Source: Gemmatimonas sp.
GTDB lineage: Bacteria; Gemmatimonadota; Gemmatimonadetes; Gemmatimonadales; Gemmatimonadaceae
Assembly: GCA_011390935.1 (NCBI GenBank)
Contig: JAABRL010000008.1
Location: 1 to 64,000, forward strand
Reading direction: 5' to 3'
DNA length: 64,000 nucleotides
The position numbers and the translations under genes were made by a program. Below the pieces are notes generated by a model. That model made no database searches. It had not been told where the DNA came from and saw nothing but the letters and a program-made list of their open reading frames with translations. Below, piece by piece: positions 1 through 9,981 of this stretch (position 1 is its first letter; the number at the start of each line of letters is the position of its first letter).

Positions 1-401
1 GGCCCACCGATCATCACGCCTCCGGCAACGGCCACCCCCGCGGCGGAATAGGCCCAGAGCCGCTTTCGGCGCCGCCCGAACTGGTCCCCATACCGCCACG
101 CCGCAAACTCGGGACGCAGCGGACGCCCGATGCGCACGAGCTCGAGCCCCTCGGGGAGCCGCGCGAGCGCGACGTTGTCGGTGGCGACCCGACGCGTGGT
201 CGCGCGGTACTGCCGCTCCGCCTCTTCGATCGCCTCCCAGCGCTCTTCGAGCGGCGTGAGATTCCAGCGCTCGCACTTGGGGCACACCACCCAGAGGCGC
301 CCCTGATCGGCGTCGTATGCGAGACGACGACCAACCGGGAAGTGCTCGATGACCTCGTTGGTACCGAGCGCCGCGTGACAGAAGAGGCAGGTGGTGTACA
401 C
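1..401 (-). CDS. Zinc-ribbon protein with C-terminal membrane segment (3' end beyond the window)
   Basis: Function unknown. The reading frame runs off the left edge, so only about 133 N-terminal residues are seen. Two CxxC pairs (Cys5/Cys8 in CLFCH and Cys40/Cys43 in CPKC) form a probable zinc ribbon. A charged, probably helical stretch (EERWEAIEEAERQYRATTRR) follows, then a basic patch and the start of a hydrophobic segment (AAGVAVAGGVMIGG), which suggests membrane anchoring with the ribbon in the cytoplasm. The start is GTG, because an in-frame stop lies 13 codons upstream and no ATG occurs between. It lies 70 bases downstream of the mutase gene on the same strand, so it may be the last member of a DoxX-mutase-ribbon transcript. 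Codon phase bias supports this frame over the longer opposite-frame ORFs in the same place. The family cannot be named from this part. Confidence 0.6.
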   Translation of the reverse strand, partial: MYTTCLFCHAALGTNEVIEHFPVGRRLAYDADQGRLWVVCPKCERWNLTPLEERWEAIEEAERQYRATTRRVATDNVALARLPEGLELVRIGRPLRPEFAAWRYGDQFGRRRKRLWAYSAAGVAVAGGVMIGG

Positions 402-471
402 GATGGCTCTACGCGAACAAGGCGTCGCAGGGTTTCACTGTTCACCGGCGAACGCCCACGCACGTCGCCCG

Positions 472-2067
<1,596 letters not shown>

Positions 2068-2102
2068 GCCGTAAGGTAGACCGACGACGCGCCGGGCGGG
2101 AC

Positions 2103-2525
2103 TCAGCGGGCGCGGCCGTCGATGCTGAAGCGCCCAGGACCGGCGATGAAGAGCGCCAGGAATCCGGCGAGGAAGATGAACGGCAGTTCTCCGCTGCGTT
2201 CGCCGGAGAGCGCAGCGCCGTGCCCCACGAGGAAGGCGCCGAGCATGGTGGCGGCCGAGAGCGCGGCGGCCCAGCGCGCGCCGAGTCCGAGAATGAGAAA
2301 CACGGGAGCGATAACCTCGCCGAGCACCGCGAGCGCGAGCGACACCGTGGGGCTCAGTCCCGCCACGCTCGCAAAGCGCACCTCATCGGCCATGAGGCGC
2401 GGGATCTTGCCGATGCCGTGCAGCAAGAGGAGCGAGGCACCCAGCCACACGCGCAGCAGCAGCAGCGCCAGGTCGGTCGACGTGGGCAGGAAGTCGGCGT
2501 GGAGGATGGAGGAGGAACGGGGCAT
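2103..2525 (-). CDS. DoxX family membrane protein
   Basis: A protein of about 140 residues with four hydrophobic segments: [60 protein letters not shown] and [16 protein letters not shown]. The first has the typical DoxX pattern of an arginine in helix 1 followed by a HGIGK turn, and the C-terminus reads GPGRFSIDG, common in DoxX/DoxD relatives. The family sits in the inner membrane and is loosely linked to quinone or redox functions; no specific reaction can be given. The ATG at 2525 (MPRSSS) is preferred. A GTG at 2597 would add 24 residues of low-complexity sequence unlike the family. The gene precedes the mutase gene with a 35-base gap and is divergent from the cyanophycinase-like gene, so this spacer should hold promoters for both directions. 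Confidence 0.8.
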   Translation of the reverse strand: MPRSSSILHADFLPTSTDLALLLLRVWLGASLLLLHGIGKIPRLMADEVRFASVAGLSPTVSLALAVLGEVIAPVFLILGLGARWAAALSAATMLGAFLVGHGAALSGERSGELPFIFLAGFLALFIAGPGRFSIDGRAR

Positions 2526-2669
2526 GGGCGTTTGGTGGGGGACATCGGGCAGGGCCTCAGGCAGCGCGTGAGGTGTGCACAACGGGACGTCTCCCACGCC
2601 AACACGTTAACCCCGGATGCACCGGAACGTTCGCTGGACGCGCCATGACACCGCAGTGCAGCTTGTGAT

Positions 2670-3584
2670 ATGCTACGCACTCGAACCAGCTCTGTCGTCG
2701 TTGCGCTGCTCCTCAGCGCGGCGTTCTCGATTCGCCCCGCACATGCTCGGCAGCCGGATGTGGGGGCCACCACGGCACCGATACATGGCCCGCCGACCGG
2801 CGCCCTCGTGATCGCCGGCGGTGGCAACCTCGCCGGCACCGGCATCATGGAGCGCTTCGTCGCGCTGGCCGGTGGACCGGACGCGAAGATCGTGATCGTG
2901 CCTACGGCGGGTGGCAATCGCCGACCGGACGGAACACTGATCCCCTACAACGCCGAGCGTGTGCTCGCCCCATGGAAGGCGCTCGGCCTCACCAGCGTGC
3001 ACATGCTGCACACGCACGACCCGCAGCGCGCGGATGCACCGGACTTCGCCGCGCTTCTCGATGGCGCACGCGGCGTCTGGTTCAACGGTGGTCGCCAGTG
3101 GAACCTCGTGGATTCCTACGCCGGCACGCGCACGCTGCAAGGGTTTCACGACGTGCTCGCACGGGGTGGCGTGATCGGCGGCAGCTCGGCGGGCGCCACC
3201 ATTCAAGGCACGTATCTCGTACGCGGCGCCGTCGCCGGGTCGCAAGTGATGATGGCCCCGGAGCCTGAGCATCAGGACGCGTTCAACTTCCTCCGTCGCT
3301 CGGCCATCGACCAGCACGTGGATGCGCGCAATCGGTGGAATGATCTGATTCCGGTGATGGACCGATTCCCCGACTATCTCGGCCTCGGCATCAGCGAAAG
3401 CACCGCGCTGGTGGTAGCGCGGGACACGTTCGAAGTGATCGGTAAGGCCGAGGTGGCGATTCATGATCGGTCCTCGACCCGCGCAGCCGATGCGCCGCCG
3501 TACGTGCGCGTGGCGCCAGGGGCCCGATACGACATGAGGGCGAGGCGCGTCGTCGACGGCCCCGCCCCTGCACGCACGCCGTAA
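2670..3584 (+). CDS. Exported cyanophycinase-like serine peptidase (family S51)
   Basis: The 304-residue protein has an N-terminal signal peptide (hydrophobic residues 8-20, then AHARQ). It aligns by eye with cyanophycinases, which release beta-Asp-Arg dipeptides from cyanophycin. Markers in order are the VIAGGGNLAG strand-loop (47-56), IVIVPTAGG (74-82), WFNGGRQ (137-143), the nucleophile elbow GGSSAGA (170-176, Ser173 the likely nucleophile) and DQHVDARNRW (214-223), which corresponds to the conserved DQH block of the family. The signal peptide suggests it works outside the cytoplasm on imported or environmental polymer, like extracellular CphE-type enzymes. No cyanophycin synthetase is in the window. 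The GGRQ segment differs from the GGDQ I would expect in intracellular enzymes. Other S51 peptidases (dipeptidase E-like) remain possible. It converges with the fasciclin gene. Confidence 0.8.
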   Translation: MLRTRTSSVVVALLLSAAFSIRPAHARQPDVGATTAPIHGPPTGALVIAGGGNLAGTGIMERFVALAGGPDAKIVIVPTAGGNRRPDGTLIPYNAERVLAPWKALGLTSVHMLHTHDPQRADAPDFAALLDGARGVWFNGGRQWNLVDSYAGTRTLQGFHDVLARGGVIGGSSAGATIQGTYLVRGAVAGSQVMMAPEPEHQDAFNFLRRSAIDQHVDARNRWNDLIPVMDRFPDYLGLGISESTALVVARDTFEVIGKAEVAIHDRSSTRAADAPPYVRVAPGARYDMRARRVVDGPAPARTP

Positions 3585-3636
3585 TGCGTGATCCGACGGG
3601 CACGACGCCAGTGCGCCGCGCCCGACGGAATACACG

Positions 3637-6171
3637 TTACGGCAGGATGATGCCGTCGATGACGTGAATCACACCGTTCTTCGCCACGATGTCGGTGGCG
3701 GTGATGTTGAGCGGCCCCGTGTTGCCGACACCGCGCACACGCAGCGGTCCCGTCTGAATGGTGAGATTGCCGCCCTGCAGCGACGGCACAACTTGGTTGT
3801 TGGTGAGCCCGGCGGAAAGCGCCCGACCGTTGATCACGTGCGCCGTCAGCACACTCGTGAGCGTGGGGTTCGCGGGCAGCGTGCCGAGTGCCGTGAACGC
3901 ATCGTTGGTGGGCGCGAACACGGTGATCCCCTCACCCGCGCCGTTGCCGCGCAGTGCATCCACGATGCCTGCTGTGGCAGCGGCATTCACGAGCGAGCTG
4001 AAGCCGCGAATGGTCGCCACGTCAACAATGTCGAGGCTCTCGGTGAGCACACCGTCAATGAGGTGCACCACGCCGTTGGTGGCCTGAATGTCCGTGGCCG
4101 TGATCTTCGCGTTGTTCACCTTCGCTCCACCGGCCAGCGTGATGCGCAGCGTCGTGCCTTCCACCGTCGTGACCGTCTGGCCTTCCGTGAGATCGGCAGC
4201 CAGAATGCGTCCCGGCACCACATGGTACCGCAGCACCTTCGACAGGATGTCCACGTTGCCCGTCTCGAGCAGGCGCGCCAAGACCTCGGCCGGCACCGCC
4301 TCGAACGCGCTGTTCACCGGCGCGAACACGGTGAACGGGCCGGCGCCGCTGAGCGTCGTGCCAAGATTTGCGGCCCCGATCGCGGTCACCAGCGTGCTGA
4401 GCGTCGGCGTCGCGCTCGCGAGCTCCACGATGTTCTGCGTGATCGGCGCGGTGGGCAGCAGCACGGCGTCGATCACGTGGATCACGCCGTTCTTCGCTAC
4501 GATGTCAGTCGTGGTGATGTTCACCGTGTTCGCGATGCCTTCAAGACGCGCCGGGCTCGTACGGAAGCGCACCGTGCCGCCCTGCAGCGTGGTCAGCTGC
4601 TGGTTGTCGGTGAGCGATGCGGCGAGCGCGCGACCGGCCACCACATGATACGTGAGCACCTCCGACAGCTCCGGATTGCTCGGCAGCGTGCCGAGCGCCG
4701 TGAACGCCGCATTCGTGGGCGCGAACACCGTGATGCCGTCACCCGCCCCGTTGCCGCGCACGGCATCCACCAGGCCGGCCGATGCGACGGCACCTACGAG
4801 CGAGCTGAACCCACGAATGGTGGCCACGTCGACAATGTCGAGGCTCTCCGTGAGCACACCGTCAATGAGGTGCACCACACCGTTGGTGGCCTGAATGTCG
4901 GTGGCCGTGATGTTGGCGTTGTTCACCTTCGCTCCACCGGCCAGCGTGATGCGCAGCGTCGTGCCTTCCACGGTCGTGACCGTCTGACCTTCCGTGAGAT
5001 CGGCAGCCAGAATGCGTCCCGGCACCACATGGTACCGCAGCACCTTCGACAGGATGTCCACGTTGCCCGTCTCGAGCAGGCGCGCCAGCACGTCGGCCGG
5101 CACCGCCTCGAACGCGCTGTTCACCGGCGCGAACACGGTGAACGGGCCGGCGCCGCTGAGCGTCGTGCCAAGATTTGCGGCCCCGATCGCGGTCACCAGC
5201 GTGCTGAGCGTCGGCGTCGCGCTCGCGAGCTCCACGATGTTCTGCGTGATCGGCGCGGTGGGCAGCAGCACGGCGTCGATCACGTGGATCACGCCGTTCT
5301 TCGCCACGATGTCAGTCGTGGTGATGTTCACCGTGTTCGCGATGCCTTCAAGACGCGCCGGGTTCGTACGGAAACGCACCGTGCCGCCCTGCAGCGTGGT
5401 CAGCTGCTGGTTGTCGGTGAGCGATGCGGCGAGCGCGCGACCGGCCACCACATGATACGTGAGCACCTCTGACAGCTCCGGATTGCTCGGCAGCGTGCCG
5501 AGCGCCGTGAACGCCGCATTCGTGGGCGCGAAGACCGTGATGCCATCACCGGCGCCGTTGCCGCGCACGGCATCCACCAGACCGGCGGACGCCACGGCAC
5601 CCACGAGCGAGCTGAACCCACGAATGGTGGCCACGTCGACAACATCGAGGCTCTCCGTCATCACGGCATCGATCAGATGCACGATGCCGTTGCCCGTTTC
5701 GATATCGGTGGTGGTGATGCGTGCATCGTTGACGCGCGCGCCACCCGCGAGGGACACACGCAACGTGGTGCCTTCGACCGTGGTCACCGTCTGCCCTTCG
5801 GTGAGGTCTGCTGCGCGAATGCGCCCCTGCACCACGTGATAGCGCAGCACCTTGGAGAGAATGTTCACGTTGCCGCTCTCGAGCAGCCGCTGCAGTACGT
5901 CAGCCGGGACCGCTTCGAACGCGCTGTTCACCGGGGCGAACACCGTGAACGGGCCCGGGCCGCTGAGTGTGCCGACGAGATCGGCAGCGGTGAGTGCAGT
6001 TACCAGCGTGCTGAGATTCGGCGAGTCCTGTGCCGCCGCGACGACGGTGGACGGCGGTGTGGGCGCAACCGTGCCATTGTCATCACCGCAGGCGGAAACC
6101 AATGCACCAACCGCCAGCACGGCGGGGAGCAGACGCAGCCGCGAACGGCGCGCACGTAGCAGAGATCGCAT
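3637..6171 (-). CDS. Lipoprotein with six fasciclin (FAS1) domains
   Basis: The 844-residue protein starts with a basic n-region, a hydrophobic core and the lipobox LVSAC (Cys28), so it should be lipid-anchored to the cell envelope. Six FAS1 domains fill the rest as three A-B pairs: roughly 42-176, 177-308, 309-446, 447-577, 578-715 and 716-844. Each has the FAS1 H1 motif (TVFAPVNSAF or TVFAPTNAAF), the YHVV segment and the C-terminal H2-like block (NGVVHLIDGVL or NGVIHVIDAVL). FAS1 domains mediate adhesion or matrix binding in bacteria; the ligand here is unknown. The ATG at 6171 is chosen because it begins the signal peptide; the longer frame upstream adds 19 unrelated residues. It follows the TonB-receptor gene by 100 bases, with a hairpin between them, so it could be read from the sigma operon or from its own promoter. 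Pairs 2 and 3 are almost identical at DNA level. Confidence 0.9.
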   Translation of the reverse strand: MRSLLRARRSRLRLLPAVLAVGALVSACGDDNGTVAPTPPSTVVAAAQDSPNLSTLVTALTAADLVGTLSGPGPFTVFAPVNSAFEAVPADVLQRLLESGNVNILSKVLRYHVVQGRIRAADLTEGQTVTTVEGTTLRVSLAGGARVNDARITTTDIETGNGIVHLIDAVMTESLDVVDVATIRGFSSLVGAVASAGLVDAVRGNGAGDGITVFAPTNAAFTALGTLPSNPELSEVLTYHVVAGRALAASLTDNQQLTTLQGGTVRFRTNPARLEGIANTVNITTTDIVAKNGVIHVIDAVLLPTAPITQNIVELASATPTLSTLVTAIGAANLGTTLSGAGPFTVFAPVNSAFEAVPADVLARLLETGNVDILSKVLRYHVVPGRILAADLTEGQTVTTVEGTTLRITLAGGAKVNNANITATDIQATNGVVHLIDGVLTESLDIVDVATIRGFSSLVGAVASAGLVDAVRGNGAGDGITVFAPTNAAFTALGTLPSNPELSEVLTYHVVAGRALAASLTDNQQLTTLQGGTVRFRTSPARLEGIANTVNITTTDIVAKNGVIHVIDAVLLPTAPITQNIVELASATPTLSTLVTAIGAANLGTTLSGAGPFTVFAPVNSAFEAVPAEVLARLLETGNVDILSKVLRYHVVPGRILAADLTEGQTVTTVEGTTLRITLAGGAKVNNAKITATDIQATNGVVHLIDGVLTESLDIVDVATIRGFSSLVNAAATAGIVDALRGNGAGEGITVFAPTNDAFTALGTLPANPTLTSVLTAHVINGRALSAGLTNNQVVPSLQGGNLTIQTGPLRVRGVGNTGPLNITATDIVAKNGVIHVIDGIILP
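3991..4797 (-). repeat. 807-bp tandem repeat unit within the FAS1 gene, copy 1
   Basis: This unit encodes one FAS1 A-B pair (269 codons) and is a direct repeat of the next 807 bases. Side-by-side reading of 4441-4575 against 5248-5382 shows three differences in about 135 bases. Boundaries are approximate because the repeat is continuous and in frame. Confidence 0.85.
4798..5604 (-). repeat. 807-bp tandem repeat unit within the FAS1 gene, copy 2
   Basis: Second copy of the FAS1 A-B pair. A third, clearly diverged copy occupies about 5605-6050 (N-terminal pair), so one duplication is old and one is recent or kept alike by gene conversion. Confidence 0.85.
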
Positions 6172-6199
6172 AGGGCGACTTCCTCGCTGAAAAGTGAAG

Positions 6200-6233
6200 G
6201 GTGCGTGTGCAGGCGCTGCACACCACACGCACC
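6200..6233 (-). promoter_or_regulatory. Hairpin with two mutually exclusive stems between TonB-receptor and FAS1 genes
   Basis: The 10-base arm GGTGCGTGTG (6200-6209) is perfectly complementary to CACACGCACC (6224-6233). Inside it, GTGTGCAG (6205-6212) pairs perfectly with CTGCACAC (6216-6223) across a 3-base loop. The two stems share bases and cannot form together. The element is 28 bases upstream of the FAS1 start codon. It may end the sigma/FecR/receptor transcript or act as a leader structure. There is no T-run, so a plain intrinsic terminator is not certain. Confidence 0.45.
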
Positions 6234-6271
6234 GTCACTATGCAGCAGCGTGCTGCAATGACCAGCGAGTT

Positions 6272-8986
6272 TCAGTATTGCACGCGCAATGTCACCATGA
6301 ACTGACGCCCGACCGCATAGCGCGGTGCGCGCGTGATGTTCGTCACGTTCGACGAGGGAACGAGCCACTCGTCCATCACGTTCTGTTGCCCGAGTGCATT
6401 CAACGCGGACACCGACACCACGGTGCGCGCGTTGCCGATGCGCACTGATCGTGCAAGCGCGACATCCACTTCGTGCCACACGGGAAGTGCATCACGCCCC
6501 GGTGCATCCACCGGCAGTCCGTCGAGTGCGAGGTCGTAATACGCACGGCGCAGCGCCCACGCGCGCCCCCAGACGTGTCGCGATTGCAGCGACAGTGCCA
6601 CTCCCCCCTTCAGCTGCGACTCGACCGAGGATGTGACGCGCAACGATTCGTTCCACGGCGTGCGCTGTTCACGTCCATCGAAGCGTCCGGGAAACGTGCG
6701 CACGGAGTGACCGCCATCCACGCCAAGACTGGCGCGTCCCCAGGCGGTTCGCTGCGCCACCTGCACACCGGCGCCGAGCGTACGTCCACGGCTGCGCCCC
6801 ACGAACATGGCCTGCGGCACATCGTGCGGCATCGCACCGCCGTCGCTCAGCAGCACGCTGAAGTCGAGAGCGGGAATGCTGGTGAGCCACTTGTGATACG
6901 CTTCCGTGCGCAACTCGAAGCCGCGCGCGTGTTGCCACACGAACTCTCCCGTCGCATGGTACGACTCGGCCGGTCGGATGCTGCCATCGACGGGCAACCA
7001 GAACCGCACTCCGCTCGCCACCGCGGTGGGCCCCAGTGCGGGCAGATCGAACTGCGAAACGAACTGACGGTGTACGCCGCTCGCCATGCGCCATGCGAAG
7101 ACGTGGGCATCGCGCAGATGCTCGCCACGCACCGACAGGCGCGGCTCGGCGTACACGGTGGCAAAGGTCGGCACCCACGTGAGACGCATGCCGACATCGG
7201 CCTGCACGCCGCTCGCCCACTGCTGCCGCCACTCCGTGAACTGCGACGCCCGCCACGCGCTCGACTGATTCTGCATCGGACGGAAGACGCCGTTGTTCAT
7301 GTCCATGTGGCTGCCCGTGCGGGCCAGCTCCGCGCCGACCACCAGCTCGCCACGGTCGGTGGCCGAGATTCGAGTGACCGCGTCGAGCGCGTACTCCTGC
7401 ACGCCGTTCGTTTCGCGACGATCGGCGAGCGGCGTCTGCGACGGACTGGCCAACCGGGCCCGCATCGTCGCACCATCAACCGCGTGGTGACGGTGCGCGA
7501 GGGTGTGCGTACTCACGCGCAGCCGCAGCGTCTGCTGGACACGGGCCGTCGGCATCCAGTCGTGGCGCAGCATGCCACCCGCCGTCTGCCACGCGTACGC
7601 GTCGCGCGTGTCGAGTGTACGCGTCGTTGCGCCCTGCAGGAGACCCATCGCCTGCACATCGGCGCTGACCGCGTTGTCGGACACGAAGAACGACGCGGCC
7701 AGCGATTGAAACGCACCAAGCTCCACACGCCCCGCGCCATGCACATCGACGAACCGCAACGTGGGCGTGCTCTTGTCAATGCGAAACGCTTCGTCAACAA
7801 CAGCGGACGACGCGGGGCCGGTCGTTCGCGCGAGCAGCAGCGGGTCCACGCGCGCCCAGCCGTGCAGCGCACGCTCCACCGAGGGCGCGGGTGCGAAATC
7901 CCACAGACTGCGCCGGGCCGCGAGCATGCCGGTCGCACGCCGTCCACGCACGGTTCCGTTCGCTCCATACCGCAGTGAAGCCGACATCGGATCGACCGTG
8001 GTGGTGACACCCTCCGCACCCGCGCCCACCGAATGCTCGAGGTCGATCACGCCGGCGGTGTAGCTGCCGTGCGCTACGCCGAATCCTGCCTTGTGCACAG
8101 TGAGTTGTCTGATGGCCAGCGGCGCGAACGCGCCGAACATGCGCGCCACACTCACGGGATCAAACACCGGGACGCCATCGAGACGAAACTGGTGCTCACC
8201 GGCCTCACCGCCCTGAATGTGCAAGTCGCCCGCGAGCGCACGCTGTCCAATGCCGAGCTGATTGGCCGCCGCACGCAGCATGCCGGCGGACGCGAGCACG
8301 GCGGGCAGCGAGTCCGGCGTGAGCGCCACGGCCCCGGTGGAGCGCGGCATCGAGGAGGCGGTGAGCCCCGTGACTTCAACCAGCGTGAGTGTGGGCGGCA
8401 GCGGTTCGAGCGCGAGTCGCCACCGCTCCTCTCGACCGGGGACGAGGTCGAGGTCGCGCACGAGGGGACGATATCCGACCGCATGCACGCGCACCTGGTA
8501 ACGCCCCGGCAGCAGCGACGCGAACCGGAACGTGCCCCCGTCATTGACCGCGCGCGGTCCAATGGCCGCATCGATGGACACGCGGGCACGCGTGATCGGT
8601 TCGCCGCTCATCGCGTCGGTCACCTGCCCCACGAGCGCGGCGATCTGCGGTGCCTGTGCCAGCGAGGCGATCACCACATAGGTGCCCGACGACAGCTGAT
8701 AGAAGTCCAGTCCGGCTTCCCGCACAATGCACCGCAGGAGATCCTCGGGCTGTGCGTCTTCCACCTGACAGAAGATGCGACGCGTCCCGACCGCTGACGG
8801 ATCGAAGGCCAGACTCGCACCGCTCGCTGACGCGAATCGATCGAGCGCCTCGGTCACAGGGACACCACGCAGCGCGAGCGTCAGTCGTTCCGGACGTCGA
8901 TCGGGCGTTGGCTGCGCGTACAGCGGCACTGCTCCGAACAGGAGCAGTGCCGCGCCCAACACACCACGTCGGCGTCCGTGCCGCAT
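6272..8986 (-). CDS. TonB-dependent outer-membrane receptor with STN and carboxypeptidase-regulatory-like domains
   Basis: The 904-residue protein has a signal peptide ending near AVPLYAQ. Next come an STN (secretin/TonB short N-terminal) domain (about 36-108, with CQVEDAQPEDLLRCIV), a carboxypeptidase-regulatory-like Ig fold (about 112-197, GQVTDAMSGEPITRARVSI), a plug (about 215-320, with HIQGGEAGEHQFRLDGVPV) and a long barrel ending in an aromatic residue (LRVQY). The STN domain normally contacts a FecR-type anti-sigma factor. With the sigma and FecR genes immediately upstream, and overlapping at TGATG, this fits a FecA-like cell-surface signalling system in which ligand binding at the outer membrane induces the operon. 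The substrate is not evident; the family takes up siderophores, glycans or peptides. The barrel sequence is not one I recognise from a characterised receptor. Confidence 0.85.
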   Translation of the reverse strand: MRHGRRRGVLGAALLLFGAVPLYAQPTPDRRPERLTLALRGVPVTEALDRFASASGASLAFDPSAVGTRRIFCQVEDAQPEDLLRCIVREAGLDFYQLSSGTYVVIASLAQAPQIAALVGQVTDAMSGEPITRARVSIDAAIGPRAVNDGGTFRFASLLPGRYQVRVHAVGYRPLVRDLDLVPGREERWRLALEPLPPTLTLVEVTGLTASSMPRSTGAVALTPDSLPAVLASAGMLRAAANQLGIGQRALAGDLHIQGGEAGEHQFRLDGVPVFDPVSVARMFGAFAPLAIRQLTVHKAGFGVAHGSYTAGVIDLEHSVGAGAEGVTTTVDPMSASLRYGANGTVRGRRATGMLAARRSLWDFAPAPSVERALHGWARVDPLLLARTTGPASSAVVDEAFRIDKSTPTLRFVDVHGAGRVELGAFQSLAASFFVSDNAVSADVQAMGLLQGATTRTLDTRDAYAWQTAGGMLRHDWMPTARVQQTLRLRVSTHTLAHRHHAVDGATMRARLASPSQTPLADRRETNGVQEYALDAVTRISATDRGELVVGAELARTGSHMDMNNGVFRPMQNQSSAWRASQFTEWRQQWASGVQADVGMRLTWVPTFATVYAEPRLSVRGEHLRDAHVFAWRMASGVHRQFVSQFDLPALGPTAVASGVRFWLPVDGSIRPAESYHATGEFVWQHARGFELRTEAYHKWLTSIPALDFSVLLSDGGAMPHDVPQAMFVGRSRGRTLGAGVQVAQRTAWGRASLGVDGGHSVRTFPGRFDGREQRTPWNESLRVTSSVESQLKGGVALSLQSRHVWGRAWALRRAYYDLALDGLPVDAPGRDALPVWHEVDVALARSVRIGNARTVVSVSALNALGQQNVMDEWLVPSSNVTNITRAPRYAVGRQFMVTLRVQY

Positions 8987-9981
8987 CAGGGCAGACGCAA
9001 CAGATACCGGTCGCGTCGTCGCTCCACCGTGAGCGACTGCATGGTCGCGAGATCGCCGAGCACCCGATCGAGCGCGACCTCGGGGTAGTACAGCGTGATG
9101 CGACGATCGGCGATCGCCGGATCACCGATCTCGATGGTCACATCGAACTGCCGCTCAAGCGACGCCACCACGCTCGTGAGCGGTTCATCCACGGCGACGA
9201 AGCCACCACGGCGCCACGGCGCGACACGATCGACTGCGACAGCCGCGGCAGCGCCTGGCGCGGACGCCGCATGCGCGAGCACCGCACGATCACCCGCCGC
9301 GAGCGTGATGTCACGAGTACCGCTGCCTGCAAACGCCACGCGCCCTTCCGCCACGGCCACAACGGTGCCGGATCTCTCAGCAGGCCACGCCTGCACCTCG
9401 AACTCGGTCCCCAACACGCGTACCTCCGCGTTGTAGGTGCGCACGGAGAACGACCGCCCGTCCTTCGCAACCGCGAAGTAGGCCGCGCCCTCGAGTTCGG
9501 CGACTCGATCGGCCGGCCGCCCGAACCAGCCGCGGAAGTCGTTGCGATATCGCAGCCGGGCGCCGGCGTTGAGCGTAACGGCCGATCCATCGGGGAGCTG
9601 TACCGTCTGCTGTTGGCCGCGTGCAACCTGCACCTCGCGCCACGCACCCGGTCGGCCAAGCAGTGTGGCCACAACCGCGAGCGCCACCGCGGTGAACACC
9701 GCACCACGCACTCGACGCCGCGCCCAGGCGGGGCGGCGATCCGTGCGCGCGATCGCGGCCGGTGAGGCAAGCGCGCGCGACGGCACCGACTCACTGGCTG
9801 GCGTACTCGTGCCGGCGACGATGGCCGCCCACATCACCGACGACTCGACCGCGGAGACCGCGGGCGCCGGCCGCGCGGATTCCATCGCGCGCCACACCGT
9901 GTCGAGCCCCGCACGCTCGGCCTCGTCTGGCACATCGCGCGCCACGTCGGCGGGCAGCCCCTGCTCTCGAGCGTCGCTCAC
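8986..9981 (-). CDS. FecR family anti-sigma factor
   Basis: The 331-residue protein has a cytoplasmic N-terminal part of about 110 residues, one membrane helix (RGAVFTAVALAVVATLLG) and a periplasmic FecR domain: VARGQQQTVQLPDGSAVTLNAGARLRY-type start, then VAELEGAAYFAVAKDGRSF and VRVLGTEFEVQA. The C-terminal part (LTSVVASLERQFDVTIEI onward) resembles the secretin-like domain that closes FecR proteins and meets the receptor STN domain. The GTG at 9981 overlaps the sigma stop as GTGA, and the stop shares a base with the receptor ATG. Translation of the three genes is therefore coupled. A longer in-frame extension upstream lies wholly inside the sigma gene and is rejected. Its role is to hold the cognate ECF sigma until the receptor signals. 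Confidence 0.88.
   Translation of the reverse strand: MSDAREQGLPADVARDVPDEAERAGLDTVWRAMESARPAPAVSAVESSVMWAAIVAGTSTPASESVPSRALASPAAIARTDRRPAWARRRVRGAVFTAVALAVVATLLGRPGAWREVQVARGQQQTVQLPDGSAVTLNAGARLRYRNDFRGWFGRPADRVAELEGAAYFAVAKDGRSFSVRTYNAEVRVLGTEFEVQAWPAERSGTVVAVAEGRVAFAGSGTRDITLAAGDRAVLAHAASAPGAAAAVAVDRVAPWRRGGFVAVDEPLTSVVASLERQFDVTIEIGDPAIADRRITLYYPEVALDRVLGDLATMQSLTVERRRDRYLLRLP

Noticed and set aside
3585-3636. Possible terminator between the cyanophycinase-like and FAS1 genes
   Set aside because: GC-rich segments look alike but are not complementary (ACGGGC against GCCCGA), so no convincing stem forms.
3664-5472. A 602-codon rightward frame opposite the FAS1 gene
   Set aside because: It is an antisense reading of the FAS1 repeats, rich in Arg and His, with no protein-like pattern.
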